The position numbers and the translations under genes are program-made. A stretch of DNA of 64,000 nucleotides, taken from assembly GCA_905372155.1 (NCBI GenBank), contig CAJPNZ010000004.1, positions 1-64,000 on the forward strand, given 5' to 3'. The notes beneath the pieces were generated by a model. That model was not told the origin of the DNA and searched no databases. It was given only the letters and a program-made list of their open reading frames with translations. This document shows positions 1 through 8,369 of this stretch, one piece after another (position 1 is the stretch's first letter; each line of letters starts with the position of its first letter). The DNA comes from Propionibacteriaceae bacterium. GTDB lineage: Bacteria; Actinomycetota; Actinomycetes; Propionibacteriales; Propionibacteriaceae.

Positions 1-1
1 G

Positions 2-676
2 GTCTGGGGGTCGGGCGTCGCCTCGGCGGCGGAACAGGAGAGGATCGCGGCGTGGGACCGGGACGCCGCTTTCCTGGCCGAGCAACTGACCCGGAGGACG
101 AACCGGGACCTGACCCTGCCCGCCGGCCTGTCGGCCACCGCACTCATGGAGTTGCGAAAGAACCCGGTGGGTTTCGCCGAGCGCCTGGCGCGCCGGATGC
201 CGCGGGAACCGAAACGCAGCGCGCGGCTGGGGGAGCGGTTCCACGAATGGGTGATGGCGCGGTTCTCCGTCAGCCCTGGTTTCGACGAACTCGACTTCCG
301 GGCCCGCGCGGAGGAACCCGGGCTGGAACGTCTCAAACGGGCCTTCGAGGCCAGCCGGTTCGCGAACCTGACGCCGCTCGGGATCGAGGTTCCGTTCCTG
401 CTCCGCTGGGAATCGCTGGTGCTGCGCGGGCGGATCGACGCGGTCTTTCCCAGCGACGACCCGTCCTTCGACGCGCTCGTGGTCGACTGGAAGATCGGCG
501 ACGCGGACGCGGACCCGCTGCAACTGGCCATTTACCGGCAGGCCTGGGCTGAGGCCCGCGGTCTGGAACCGGAACGGGTGGCCACGGCCTTCCACCACGT
601 CCTGGCCAACCGCCTGGAACCGGTGGTGGCGGGCCCGGAGCTGATCCGGGCAGCCACGGCGACAATCATTCCTTGA
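2..676 (+). CDS. UvrD/RecB-type DNA helicase-nuclease, C-terminal part (partial)
   Basis: The reading frame is open from the left window edge, so only the C-terminal ~224 residues are present. They form a RecB-like PD-(D/E)XK nuclease module: GRIDAVF, then VVDWKIG (the D-x-K catalytic core), then LQLAIYR (the Q-x3-Y element), in the usual order. Upstream is the linker LPAGLSATALMELRKNPVGF, typical of the end of actinobacterial UvrD-like helicases such as AdnA/AdnB or AddA-like proteins. The expected role is ATP-dependent unwinding and resection at double-strand breaks. The helicase motifs lie outside the window, so the exact subfamily is open. Its last 11 bases overlap the end of the convergent DUF7455 gene. 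Confidence 0.85.
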   Translation, partial: VWGSGVASAAEQERIAAWDRDAAFLAEQLTRRTNRDLTLPAGLSATALMELRKNPVGFAERLARRMPREPKRSARLGERFHEWVMARFSVSPGFDELDFRARAEEPGLERLKRAFEASRFANLTPLGIEVPFLLRWESLVLRGRIDAVFPSDDPSFDALVVDWKIGDADADPLQLAIYRQAWAEARGLEPERVATAFHHVLANRLEPVVAGPELIRAATATIIP

Positions 677-872
677 GGCGCGCCGTCTCGTCGTGGATTC
701 GCGCAGCCACTTGGGCGAGCTTCTCACGGTGCTTGCTCGCGTGATGGGCGCAGAACAGCAGCTCGCCGCCGCTGCTCAACTCCACGCGGAGATAGGCCTG
801 GGCGCCGCAGCGGTCGCACCGGTCCATGGCGGTGAGGCCGCCGGTGGCCCGTTCAGTGGCGGTGTTGTTCAT
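666..872 (-). CDS. DUF7455-type small zinc-ribbon protein
   Basis: A 68-residue protein. MDRCDRCGAQAYLRVELSSG gives a CxxC pair, and FCAHHASKH gives Cys and His ligands further on, so a single zinc knuckle is likely. It matches the actinobacterial DUF7455 family of small proteins of unknown function. The ATG at 872 was chosen because GGAAGGAAGGG lies just upstream on the minus strand; a longer open frame upstream has no such signal and unlikely composition. It is transcribed towards the helicase gene and overlaps its stop region. No partner or pathway can be read from the sequence. Confidence 0.8.
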   Translation of the reverse strand: MNNTATERATGGLTAMDRCDRCGAQAYLRVELSSGGELLFCAHHASKHREKLAQVAARIHDETARLKE

Positions 873-972
873 GCTCGCCCTTCCTTCCCGAATTACCTCT
901 GTGCCGTTTCTAACGTAGCGCGCTCCTCCAATATTCCCCTCCCCGGGGCTCAGCAGCCGCCAAATCTCTTGC

Positions 973-1001
973 TGACGTGGCCACTCGCTTCCCGGTAACC
1001 T
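973..1001 (+). promoter_or_regulatory. Putative parE promoter, leaderless
   Basis: TGACGT (973-978) and TAACCT (996-1001) are separated by 17 bp. The GTG of parE follows the second hexamer after only 6 bases, so the transcript probably begins at or next to the start codon. No Shine-Dalgarno sequence precedes the GTG. Confidence 0.45.
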
Positions 1002-1007
1002 GTCCCG

Positions 1008-3083
1008 GTGTGCTCGAACCCCAACACCCACACCCCCCGCGACTACGGGGCCAAGAACCTGCTGGTCCTGGAGGGTCTCGAGGCGGTGCGCAAACGCCCG
1101 GCCATGTACATCGGTTCCACGGACACCCGTGGCCTGATGCACTGCCTGTGGGAGATCATCGACAACGCCGTCGACGAGGCCCTTGCCGGTTTCGGAGACC
1201 GCATCGCGGTCACCCTCCACGAGGACGGTTCCGTCGAGGTCGTGGACCACGCCCGCGGCATCCCCGTCGACAAGGAACCGCGCACGGGCCTCAGCGGCGT
1301 CGAGGTGGTCTACACCCGGCTCCACGCGGGCGGGAAGTTCGGGAACTCCTCCTACAACGCAACCGGTGGGCTTCACGGGGTTGGCGCCTCCGTGGTCAAC
1401 GCGCTCAGCTCCCGCCTGGACGTCGAGGTGGACCGGGAAGGAGCCACCTGGGCCATGAGTTTCCGACGCGGGGTGCCCGGGATCTTCGACGGCGAAGGAC
1501 CGGACGCTCCCTTCACCCCGGCCTCAGGTCTGCGGAAACTTGGGCGGGTGCCGAAGAACCGCACGGGAACCCGGGTGCGCTACTGGAGCGATGAACAGAT
1601 CTTCCTCGCCGACGCCGGTCTCTCCCTGCCCCAGCTCCACGACCGGGCGCGCCAGACCTCCTTCCTCGTCCCGGGCCTGCGCCTGGAGGTGACCGATGCC
1701 CGCGGGGGAGAACGCGAAACAGAGGTGTTCCTCCACGAGGGAGGCATCACGGAGTTCGTGGATTTCCTGGCGAAGGACGCCCCGTTGACGGAGGTGCTGC
1801 GGCTGACCGGCGGTGATTCGTTCACCGAGACCGTGCCGATGCTCGACGAGGCCGGGGTGATGACCGCCACCGACGTGGAACGCAGCCTCGAGGTCGACAT
1901 CGCGGCGCGATGGGGAACCGGGTACGACACCCAGGTGCGTTCCTTCGTCAACATCATCGCCACCCCCAAGGGCGGCACCCACGTCTCCGGTTTCGAGCGG
2001 GGCGTGGTGAGGGCATTCACGAAATCCCTCGACGGGACCCGACTGCTGAAGAACGGGGACGAGATCGTCAAGGACGACTGCCTCGAGGGACTGACCGCGG
2101 TGGTCACCGTCCGGCTCGCGGAACCGCAGTTCGAGGGACAGACGAAGGAGGTGCTGGGCACCCCTCCCGTGCAGCGCCTGGTGGCGCGTATCGTCGAGAA
2201 CGAGCTCACGGACTTCCTGACCAGCTCCAGGGCCGCGACCAAGCAGGTGGCGCGAACCCTCATGGAGAAGGTGGTGAACGCATCCCGCGCCCGGATTCAG
2301 GCCCGGGCGCACCGCGAGAACCAGCGCCGGAAGAACGCCCTCGAGTCGTCGTCGCTGCCACCGAAGCTGAAGGACTGCCGCAGCGCCGACGGCGAGTTGA
2401 GCGAGTTGTTCATCGTCGAGGGCGACTCGGCGCTCGGCACCGCGAACACGGCGCGCAACTCCGAGTTCCAGGCACTGCTGCCGATTCGCGGCAAGATCCT
2501 GAACGTGCAGAAGGCCTCCGTCGGCGACATGCTGAAAAACGCCGAGTGCGCGGCCATCATCCAAGTGGTCGGCGCCGGTTCAGGACGCACCTTCGAGGTG
2601 GACGCGGCGCGCTACGGCAAGATCATCTTCATGGCGGACGCCGACTCCGACGGAGCCCACATCCGTTGCCTGCTCGCCACGCTGTTCTTTCGCTACATGC
2701 GTCCCCTCGTGGAAGCGGGCCGGGTCTACTCGGCGGTTCCCCCGCTGCACCGTTTCGAACTGATCAATCCGAAACGAGGCATGGAGAAATACATCTACAC
2801 CTACACCGACGGGGAATACCAGCGGAAGGCCGCGGAGCTGACGAAGAAGGGGGTGCGGTTCAAGGAACCGCAGCGTTACAAGGGGCTGGGTGAGATGGAC
2901 GCTCACCAGCTGGCGGAAACCACCATGGATCCCAGGCGCCGCACCCTGAGGCGCCTGACCGTGGACGACGCGGAACGAGCGGAAGCCGTCTTCGAGATGC
3001 TGATGGGCAACGACGTGGCGCCGCGCAAGGAGTTCATCGTCGCGGGCGCCTACGCGCTGGAATCTGACCGCATAGACGTCTGA
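1008..3083 (+). CDS. parE: DNA topoisomerase IV subunit B (ParE)
   Basis: The 691-residue ATPase subunit of a type IIA topoisomerase. The GHKL ATPase is visible as EGLEAVRKRPAMYIG, EIIDNAVDEAL and GLHGVGASVVNALS. The TOPRIM domain has FIVEGDSALG (Glu471) and MADADSDGAHIR (Asp544, Asp546, Asp548, metal binding). The EGDSALG form, instead of the EGDSAGG of GyrB, is typical of actinobacterial ParE. With ParC it forms an A2B2 enzyme that decatenates chromosomes and relaxes supercoils. parC is on the opposite strand 1.2 kb away. The GTG at 1008 was taken because it follows a good -10 hexamer and gives the expected N-terminus. Some annotations call such proteins gyrB, so gyrase B remains a nomenclature alternative. 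Confidence 0.93.
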   Translation: MCSNPNTHTPRDYGAKNLLVLEGLEAVRKRPAMYIGSTDTRGLMHCLWEIIDNAVDEALAGFGDRIAVTLHEDGSVEVVDHARGIPVDKEPRTGLSGVEVVYTRLHAGGKFGNSSYNATGGLHGVGASVVNALSSRLDVEVDREGATWAMSFRRGVPGIFDGEGPDAPFTPASGLRKLGRVPKNRTGTRVRYWSDEQIFLADAGLSLPQLHDRARQTSFLVPGLRLEVTDARGGERETEVFLHEGGITEFVDFLAKDAPLTEVLRLTGGDSFTETVPMLDEAGVMTATDVERSLEVDIAARWGTGYDTQVRSFVNIIATPKGGTHVSGFERGVVRAFTKSLDGTRLLKNGDEIVKDDCLEGLTAVVTVRLAEPQFEGQTKEVLGTPPVQRLVARIVENELTDFLTSSRAATKQVARTLMEKVVNASRARIQARAHRENQRRKNALESSSLPPKLKDCRSADGELSELFIVEGDSALGTANTARNSEFQALLPIRGKILNVQKASVGDMLKNAECAAIIQVVGAGSGRTFEVDAARYGKIIFMADADSDGAHIRCLLATLFFRYMRPLVEAGRVYSAVPPLHRFELINPKRGMEKYIYTYTDGEYQRKAAELTKKGVRFKEPQRYKGLGEMDAHQLAETTMDPRRRTLRRLTVDDAERAEAVFEMLMGNDVAPRKEFIVAGAYALESDRIDV

Positions 3084-3087
3084 GGAG

Positions 3088-3161
3088 GGCTCGTTCACGG
3101 GCCGCCCTTCGATCGCCGAAGCCTTGGTCGGAGCGGACCTGGGGATGGCCGTGAACGAGCC
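3088..3161. terminator. Large inverted repeat between convergent parE and ClbS-like genes
   Basis: GGCTCGTTCACGG (3088-3100) and CCGTGAACGAGCC (3149-3161) are perfect 13-base arms separated by 48 bases. The repeat fills the gap between two convergent stop codons and begins 5 bases after the parE stop, so a bidirectional terminator is the simplest reading. The loop is long and there is no T-run. Confidence 0.5.
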
Positions 3162-3187
3162 TCGCGGCGCCTGGAACAACACCGCCC

Positions 3188-3748
3188 CTAAGGCCGGGGT
3201 GTGGAGCGCAATTTCTTGAGATGAGCGCGGATCTTCCTCATCGCCCAGTCGTAATGGCTCGATGTCGCGGATGCGCAGTAGGAGCCCAGGGTCGTCGTTC
3301 CCGTCCAGTCGAACCGGCCCTTCTCGAACAAATCGGCGTCGCTGAAGGAGCTGATCAAGGCCATCACCTGTTCGTGGGAGGAGCGTACGAGTCGTTTTGC
3401 CTCCCCCAGTGCGGTTGACTGGTGCTGGAGCCAGAACTGCTCGTTCAACTTGCCGTAGGTCCTCCAGATGTGAGGTGGGGGCAGGAACGGCCTTGACCGC
3501 CCGTTCCTGTTGTCCCTCACCCAGGTCAGCAGGAGCTGGTGCCACTCGTACAGGTGCGTCAGGACGTCCCGAACGTTCTTGTCGCGCCGCCAATGAGCCT
3601 CTTTCCTGTTGACCCCGCCGCTGAAGTCGAACGAAACGGCGTGCTCGCGTTCGCTCATCGAATCGCACAGCGCGCACAGTTCTTCGAACCGCGTGGCCCC
3701 GAGGCGAACCAGCTCATTCCTGGACGTCGGTTTCGGAATGACCTCCAC
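3188..3748 (-). CDS. ClbS/DfsB-family four-helix bundle protein
   Basis: A 186-residue protein of the ClbS/DfsB (DUF1706) family: an N-terminal PKPTSRNELVRLG, then DVLTHLYEWHQLLLTWVRD, then FDWTGTTTLGSYCASATSSH. Those three blocks, with the WH and the W-T-G-x4-G-x-Y patterns, define the family. ClbS itself is the cyclopropane hydrolase that protects against colibactin, but most homologues have unknown roles and no genotoxin cluster is present here. The start is a GTG with GAGAAGG seven bases upstream. It is the last gene of the minus-strand run App1, parC, carbonic anhydrase, and follows the latter by 42 bases. Confidence 0.75.
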   Translation of the reverse strand: MEVIPKPTSRNELVRLGATRFEELCALCDSMSEREHAVSFDFSGGVNRKEAHWRRDKNVRDVLTHLYEWHQLLLTWVRDNRNGRSRPFLPPPHIWRTYGKLNEQFWLQHQSTALGEAKRLVRSSHEQVMALISSFSDADLFEKGRFDWTGTTTLGSYCASATSSHYDWAMRKIRAHLKKLRSTPRP

Positions 3749-3790
3749 ATCCCTTCTCGGATTTTCGCAACGACACGGGCGGCGGGGCTT

Positions 3791-4279
3791 TCAGAGGATC
3801 TGCTCCAGCAGGCCGGTGTCCACGTCGTACATGAATCCTCCCACCTCGGCCCGGTTCTTGATCAGGGGATGGGCCAGCACCGCGGAGACGTCCTGCTTCA
3901 AGCGGCTCATCTGGTCCGGGCTGGCGCCGAAACTCAGCCAGGTGGCGTCCATTCCGTTGCGCTCCGCGATCGACTGGTGCAACGCCTCGTCGGTCCCGGA
4001 CATCGCGCAGCGGGTGTGGGGGATGAGCATGATCCGTTCGACGTGAAGCAGCTGGACTGCCAGCACCAGGCCCGTCATTGTCCAGGGCGCCACCCAACCG
4101 CCGGGGGAACGAAGGATCTTGGCGTCACCGGGACCGAGACCGACCATGGGCAACGGGTCTATGCGTGAATCCATGCAGGTGACGATCGCGACCCCGGCGT
4201 GAGCGATGCCATCGGTTCCCTTCCGGGAGAAACTTTCCGCGTAGCCGCGGTTGGCGGAGAGCAGGTCGTCGAAACTCAT
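3791..4279 (-). CDS. Beta-class carbonic anhydrase
   Basis: A 162-residue beta-carbonic anhydrase that interconverts CO2 and bicarbonate. The zinc ligands are Cys35, His88 and Cys91, within CMDSRID and HTRC; Asp37 and Arg39 form the catalytic dyad. The short length and the HTRCAM block resemble M. tuberculosis Rv1284. Bicarbonate supply for carboxylases would suit a propionate-type metabolism, but that is inference. Its ATG overlaps the parC stop in an ATGA arrangement, so translation is coupled to the topoisomerase subunit. Confidence 0.92.
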   Translation of the reverse strand: MSFDDLLSANRGYAESFSRKGTDGIAHAGVAIVTCMDSRIDPLPMVGLGPGDAKILRSPGGWVAPWTMTGLVLAVQLLHVERIMLIPHTRCAMSGTDEALHQSIAERNGMDATWLSFGASPDQMSRLKQDVSAVLAHPLIKNRAEVGGFMYDVDTGLLEQIL

Positions 4280-6711
4280 GGGATCAACTCAACCACTTCA
4301 GGGGTGCGCCGAGCACCGAGCGCCTCGACCACCCCCTTCAGGGAAACACCGGAACCGTCGCGTTTCGGCGTGGGTTCCGGCAGGGCAACCGGCGTGCCGT
4401 CCGAGGCCGCGGCGGTCACGAACCCGCCGATGGCGGCTGCGATGAGGGCCGTTTCCCCCTTCAGGAAACGCTGGCACCTGACCCCTCCGGTGGCCCGGCC
4501 CTTGGTCGGGTACTCGGCCAGGGGGGTGACCTTGGCGCCGCCCGTGGTGTGTCCGAACAACGAATCCGGTGCCCCCGCGATCGTGACCACGAGGTCCGTT
4601 GCGGGATCCACCCCGCCGAAGAACAGCACCTTCGCCTCCGCTGAAAGCTTCACCCCGGCGACGCCGCCGCCCAGGCGTCCCTGTGGGCGCACCAGGTCGG
4701 CGGAGAAATGCAGCAGCTGCGCATCCGAGGTGATGAACGCCAGGTTCGGGGATTCCAGTTCCACCGCGCCCACGACCTGGTCGCCGTCCTCGAGGCGGAT
4801 CACGTCCCACGAATCCTTCCCGATCACCTCGGGATTGACCCGTTTGACCACGCCTCGCAGCGTCCCTAGGGCCAGGCCCGGCCCCCCGGGGTCGAGGGAG
4901 GTCAGGCCGACCACCCGTTCCCCCTGCTCCAGGGGCCACAGCTCCCGCGACTCGGAACCGCCCTGCAGGTTCGGTGCCGTGGCGGTCAGCGGCACTGTGG
5001 GAAGTTCGATGGCCCTGGCCCTCAGCAGGCGTCCCGTGTTGGTGATCACCCCGAATTCGGCGCGGGAGGTGACCCTGATCGCGGCCGCGATCACGTCGTG
5101 AGCGGCCCTGGGACCCGTCACGGGCAGGGGAACGGCGGAATCGGTGCGGGCCGCGCGTCCCGTGGTGGACAACAGCACCCAGCACGGCTCGTCGGGAACC
5201 TCCAGGGGGGCCGCCGACCTGACCACGCCGTCGGAGGCCAGCAGCACCGTCCTGCGGGGGGTTCCGAACCGCTCGGCCACCTCATCCAGTTCCGACGCCA
5301 CCAAGGCGTTCAGGACCGTGTCGTCGTCCAGGATGCGCTGCAACTCGTCGATGCGGGCGGCCAGTTCGTCGGCCTCAGCTTTCAATTCCAGCGTGGAATA
5401 CTTCGTCAGGCGACGCAGCTGCATGTCCAGGATGTGATTCGCCTGCACCTCGTCCAGGTCGAAGGCACCCATCAACCGGGTACGCGCTTCGGCGGCGTCT
5501 TCGCTGGAACGAACGATGGCGATGACCTCGTCGATGTCGACGATGGCCAGCAGCAGCCCCCTGACCAGGTGCAACCGTTCCCGGGCCTTGCCGAGGCGGT
5601 GCTGGGTGCGGCGGATCGTCACCTGGAGCCGGTGATCCAGGTAGACCTCCAACAGCTGCTTCAGGGTGAGGGTCCGTGGCTGCCCCTCCACGAGCGCCAC
5701 CGCGTTGATGGCGAAGGTGTCCTCCAGCTTCGTCACCCGGTAGAGCTGCTCCAGCAGGGCCTCGGGGTTGATGCCGTTCTTGACCTCCACCACCAGCCTG
5801 GTGCCGTTGGCCAGATCGGTCAGGTCCTTCACCCCGGCGATGCCGACCAGTTTGCGCGAATCGATGCCCTTCTTGATCTGTTCGATGATCCTCTCCGGAC
5901 CGACCAGGTAGGGCAGCTCGGTGATGACGATGCCGCGGCGGCGTGCCGAGACCCGTTCGATGCTGGCCCTGGCCCTCACCTTGAAGGAGCCACGTCCGGT
6001 GGCGTAGGCGTCACGGATGCCATCGAGACCGATTATCCTCCCCCCGCTGGGGAAATCGGGTCCGGGCAGGTGCCGCATCAGCTCCTCCAGGGAGACCTCC
6101 CGGTCCCTCAGGAGTGCCTTCAGCGCGGAGACCACCTCCCGGAGGTTGTGCGGGGCGATGTTGGTGGCCATTCCCACCGCGATCCCGGAGGCGCCGTTGA
6201 CCAGGAGGTTCGGCAGGGCCGCTGGCAACACCTCGGGTTCGGTGTCCTTGCCGTCGTAGTTCGGCCTGAAGTCGACGACGTCCTCGTCCAGACCCGCGGT
6301 CATCGCCACCGCGGGATGGGCCATCCGGCACTCGGTGTAGCGCATCGCGGCCGGTCCCGCATCGAGCGACCCGAAATTGCCGTGACCGTCGACCAGGGGC
6401 AACCGCATCGCCCACGGCTGCGCCATGCGCACCAGGGCGTCGTAGATGGCGCTGTCGCCGTGCGGATGCAGCACACCCATCACCTGACCGACTACACGGG
6501 CGCACTTCACGTGCCCCTTCTCGGGTCTGACGCCCATGTCGTCCATCGAGAACAGGATGCGTCGCTGGACGGGTTTCAGGCCGTCGCGCGCATCCGGCAG
6601 GGCGCGGGCGTAGATGACGGAGTAGGCGTACTCGAGGAAACTGGACTCCATCTCCTCGGTGACGTCGACGTCCAGGATGTGTTCCTCGAACTCCTCGGTG
6701 GTTTTGGCCAT
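4276..6711 (-). CDS. parC: DNA topoisomerase IV subunit A (ParC)
   Basis: The 811-residue DNA cleavage-religation subunit. The winged-helix region contains LHPHGDSAIYDALVRMAQ and the catalytic tyrosine is Tyr125 in AMRYTECRM, preceded by Arg124. The quinolone-resistance positions are the sensitive residues Ser87 and Asp91. The C-terminal beta-pinwheel lacks a canonical GyrA box (QRRGGKG); a degenerate QGRLGGGVAG is present instead, which supports ParC over GyrA. It acts with the ParE encoded divergently upstream. The start lies 8 bases after the App1 gene; an AAGGAG sits 12 bases before the ATG inside that gene. Confidence 0.93.
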   Translation of the reverse strand: MAKTTEEFEEHILDVDVTEEMESSFLEYAYSVIYARALPDARDGLKPVQRRILFSMDDMGVRPEKGHVKCARVVGQVMGVLHPHGDSAIYDALVRMAQPWAMRLPLVDGHGNFGSLDAGPAAMRYTECRMAHPAVAMTAGLDEDVVDFRPNYDGKDTEPEVLPAALPNLLVNGASGIAVGMATNIAPHNLREVVSALKALLRDREVSLEELMRHLPGPDFPSGGRIIGLDGIRDAYATGRGSFKVRARASIERVSARRRGIVITELPYLVGPERIIEQIKKGIDSRKLVGIAGVKDLTDLANGTRLVVEVKNGINPEALLEQLYRVTKLEDTFAINAVALVEGQPRTLTLKQLLEVYLDHRLQVTIRRTQHRLGKARERLHLVRGLLLAIVDIDEVIAIVRSSEDAAEARTRLMGAFDLDEVQANHILDMQLRRLTKYSTLELKAEADELAARIDELQRILDDDTVLNALVASELDEVAERFGTPRRTVLLASDGVVRSAAPLEVPDEPCWVLLSTTGRAARTDSAVPLPVTGPRAAHDVIAAAIRVTSRAEFGVITNTGRLLRARAIELPTVPLTATAPNLQGGSESRELWPLEQGERVVGLTSLDPGGPGLALGTLRGVVKRVNPEVIGKDSWDVIRLEDGDQVVGAVELESPNLAFITSDAQLLHFSADLVRPQGRLGGGVAGVKLSAEAKVLFFGGVDPATDLVVTIAGAPDSLFGHTTGGAKVTPLAEYPTKGRATGGVRCQRFLKGETALIAAAIGGFVTAAASDGTPVALPEPTPKRDGSGVSLKGVVEALGARRTPEVVELIP

Positions 6712-6719
6712 GGGTTGGT

Positions 6720-7760
6720 TCAGATCTCCTTGAGCCGGATCAACGGGCGTAGCTTATCGGCAAGTCCGTCCCCGTCGGGTGCGCGGACCTCCGGGGCCAG
6801 GTCGGGGGTCCAATCCCAGATGTCCGGAGTCTCGGTCAGGGTGCCGTGGGCCAGGGCGTGTTCGCCGGGGGTGAGCTGGCGGATCGCGCGGGCCACGACG
6901 TGGTCGGGCTGGAGGCTGGCGAACTCGGCGTACAGGTCCGGGTCGTGCTGGCCGTCGTCGCCGACCAGCAGCCAGCGGATGTTGGGCAGGTCCCGGGCGA
7001 GTTCTCGCAGGCAGGTGCGTTTGTGGTGGGCCCCGCTGCGGAACCAACCGGTGTTGGTCGGCCCCCAGTCGGTCAGCAGCAGTGCGCCGTGAGGGAAACC
7101 GTGGCGTTTCAGGAAGCGCGTGACCATGGGGTAGGTGTTCCAGGCACCCGTCGAGACGAGGATGAGCGGCGCACCCGGGTGGGCGGCGATCAGCTGTTGG
7201 AACAGGCGTGACATGCCAGGGACGGCCTGACGGGCCTGTTCGGTCAGTACCAGGGAGTTCCAGGCCGCGACCATGGGGCGGGGAAGCCACGTGGACAGGA
7301 TGGTGTCGTCGATGTCCGAGACGATCCCGAAGGTCTGGTTCTCGTCGATCACATGGACCGGGGCCCAGTTCGAGGCCCCACCGGCACCCTCGATGAGCAC
7401 CTGGTGCCATCCGACGGGCAGACCGTGGTCGCGGATCCGGACGTCTATGTAGCCGCCCCGGTCGGCTTGAACCGGGACCCTGAGATCCCCGATCACGATC
7501 TCGGCCCTGGAGGTCACCTTGGCGGCGGCGATGAAGTTGCGCCATCCGCGACGATGCAGCAGGTCGGTTGCCGCCTGCACGATTCCCGCGTCCTTCGGGG
7601 GTCGCAGCACGACCCGTGCGAGGACGCGAACCTGTCTGGTGGTGCCGAAACCGGTGTACGAGGTGATGCATTCCTGCCAGCCGCGGCGCAGCAGGAAACT
7701 GTTCAGCACCCGGTTCAGGCGATCCTCTATGCGGGCGGCGAAGAATGGCCGGGACTTCAT
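6720..7760 (-). CDS. App1-family (DUF2183) phosphatase
   Basis: A 346-residue protein. The signature SDIDDTIL (the DxDxT nucleophile motif of the HAD superfamily) lies at about residue 150, followed by LILVSTGAWNTYPM and LLTDWGPTNTGWFR, and near the C-terminus LLVGDDGQHDPDLYAEF, as in the App1/DUF2183 family. Yeast App1 is a phosphatidate phosphatase; bacterial members have uncharacterised substrates. The N-terminal half resembles a beta-sandwich as in family members. It is the first gene of the operon leading into parC. A TAAATT hexamer 8 bases before the ATG suggests a leaderless transcript. Confidence 0.8.
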   Translation of the reverse strand: MKSRPFFAARIEDRLNRVLNSFLLRRGWQECITSYTGFGTTRQVRVLARVVLRPPKDAGIVQAATDLLHRRGWRNFIAAAKVTSRAEIVIGDLRVPVQADRGGYIDVRIRDHGLPVGWHQVLIEGAGGASNWAPVHVIDENQTFGIVSDIDDTILSTWLPRPMVAAWNSLVLTEQARQAVPGMSRLFQQLIAAHPGAPLILVSTGAWNTYPMVTRFLKRHGFPHGALLLTDWGPTNTGWFRSGAHHKRTCLRELARDLPNIRWLLVGDDGQHDPDLYAEFASLQPDHVVARAIRQLTPGEHALAHGTLTETPDIWDWTPDLAPEVRAPDGDGLADKLRPLIRLKEI

Positions 7761-7768
7761 GGTGTCTC

Positions 7769-7774
7769 AATTTA
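7769..7774 (-). promoter_or_regulatory. Putative -10 element for the App1 operon
   Basis: TAAATT on the minus strand, 8 bases before the ATG at 7760, inside the 30-bp divergent gap with the DUF5998 gene. No ribosome-binding site separates it from the start. Confidence 0.35.
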
Positions 7775-7790
7775 GTGGAAGAATGGCCGG

Positions 7791-8369
7791 GTGATTCAGC
7801 TGTCCCCCGAGGCCTCCATGGCCGCTGCACTCAAGAAAGAGGTGGAGGACTGCCGGTTCTTCCCTGAACTCGTCTGGGCGAGCATTTCCGGGGCGTTGGG
7901 TCAGCAGAGAATGCTCGGCTACCTCGTGCATCACGAGGCCAGCTTTGCGACGGGCGACCTGCAGCGGCACCTCACGGCGCTCGTCATCACGGACAGGCAG
8001 CTGATCATCAGCCACACCGACGAGCAGGATGCCGGCTATCCGGATCGCGCCATAACCAGCGCGGAGGTGGTCGCCCTCAGGGCCGTCCACTCCGTCGTGG
8101 TGACCCGCTCCGTGCACCACCCCGAGAAGTATCCCGCCAACGGATCGCAGCTCGTCGAGGCCTGGCTCACCCTGGCGTGGGGGGCCGCATCCCGGCTGGA
8201 CATCGGTCCTGCGACATGCGAGGACCCGCAGTGCGAGGCGGATCACGGATGGACCGGAATGTCGGTCCCCAACGACCTGACCGTACGGATGAGCCCCGCG
8301 GGTGACGGATGGCAGAGCGTCGACAAGCTCATGGCTTTTGGTTCCCTGCTGCAGGAGCACGTCGGATGA
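7791..8369 (+). CDS. DUF5998 family protein
   Basis: A 192-residue actinobacterial protein of unknown function. Diagnostic blocks are LVHHEASF, LQRHLTALVITDRQLIISHTD and DPQCEADHGWTG, the last with a conserved Cys-x4-His pattern. It looks cytosolic, with no signal peptide or membrane segment. It begins a four-gene operon in which every junction overlaps, so it is co-translated with a phosphodiesterase, a glycosyltransferase and thymidine kinase. The GTG start is preceded by GGAAGA about ten bases upstream. Confidence 0.8.
   Translation: MIQLSPEASMAAALKKEVEDCRFFPELVWASISGALGQQRMLGYLVHHEASFATGDLQRHLTALVITDRQLIISHTDEQDAGYPDRAITSAEVVALRAVHSVVVTRSVHHPEKYPANGSQLVEAWLTLAWGAASRLDIGPATCEDPQCEADHGWTGMSVPNDLTVRMSPAGDGWQSVDKLMAFGSLLQEHVG

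Noticed and set aside
1524..2564. A 346-codon minus-strand frame inside parE
   Set aside because: Composition of a shadow frame, no start signal, no recognisable domain.
5098..7092. A 664-codon open frame on the plus strand opposite parC
   Set aside because: It is rich in Gly, His, Gln and Val, matches no family, and lies fully antisense to a well-supported parC; long antisense frames are normal in high-GC DNA.
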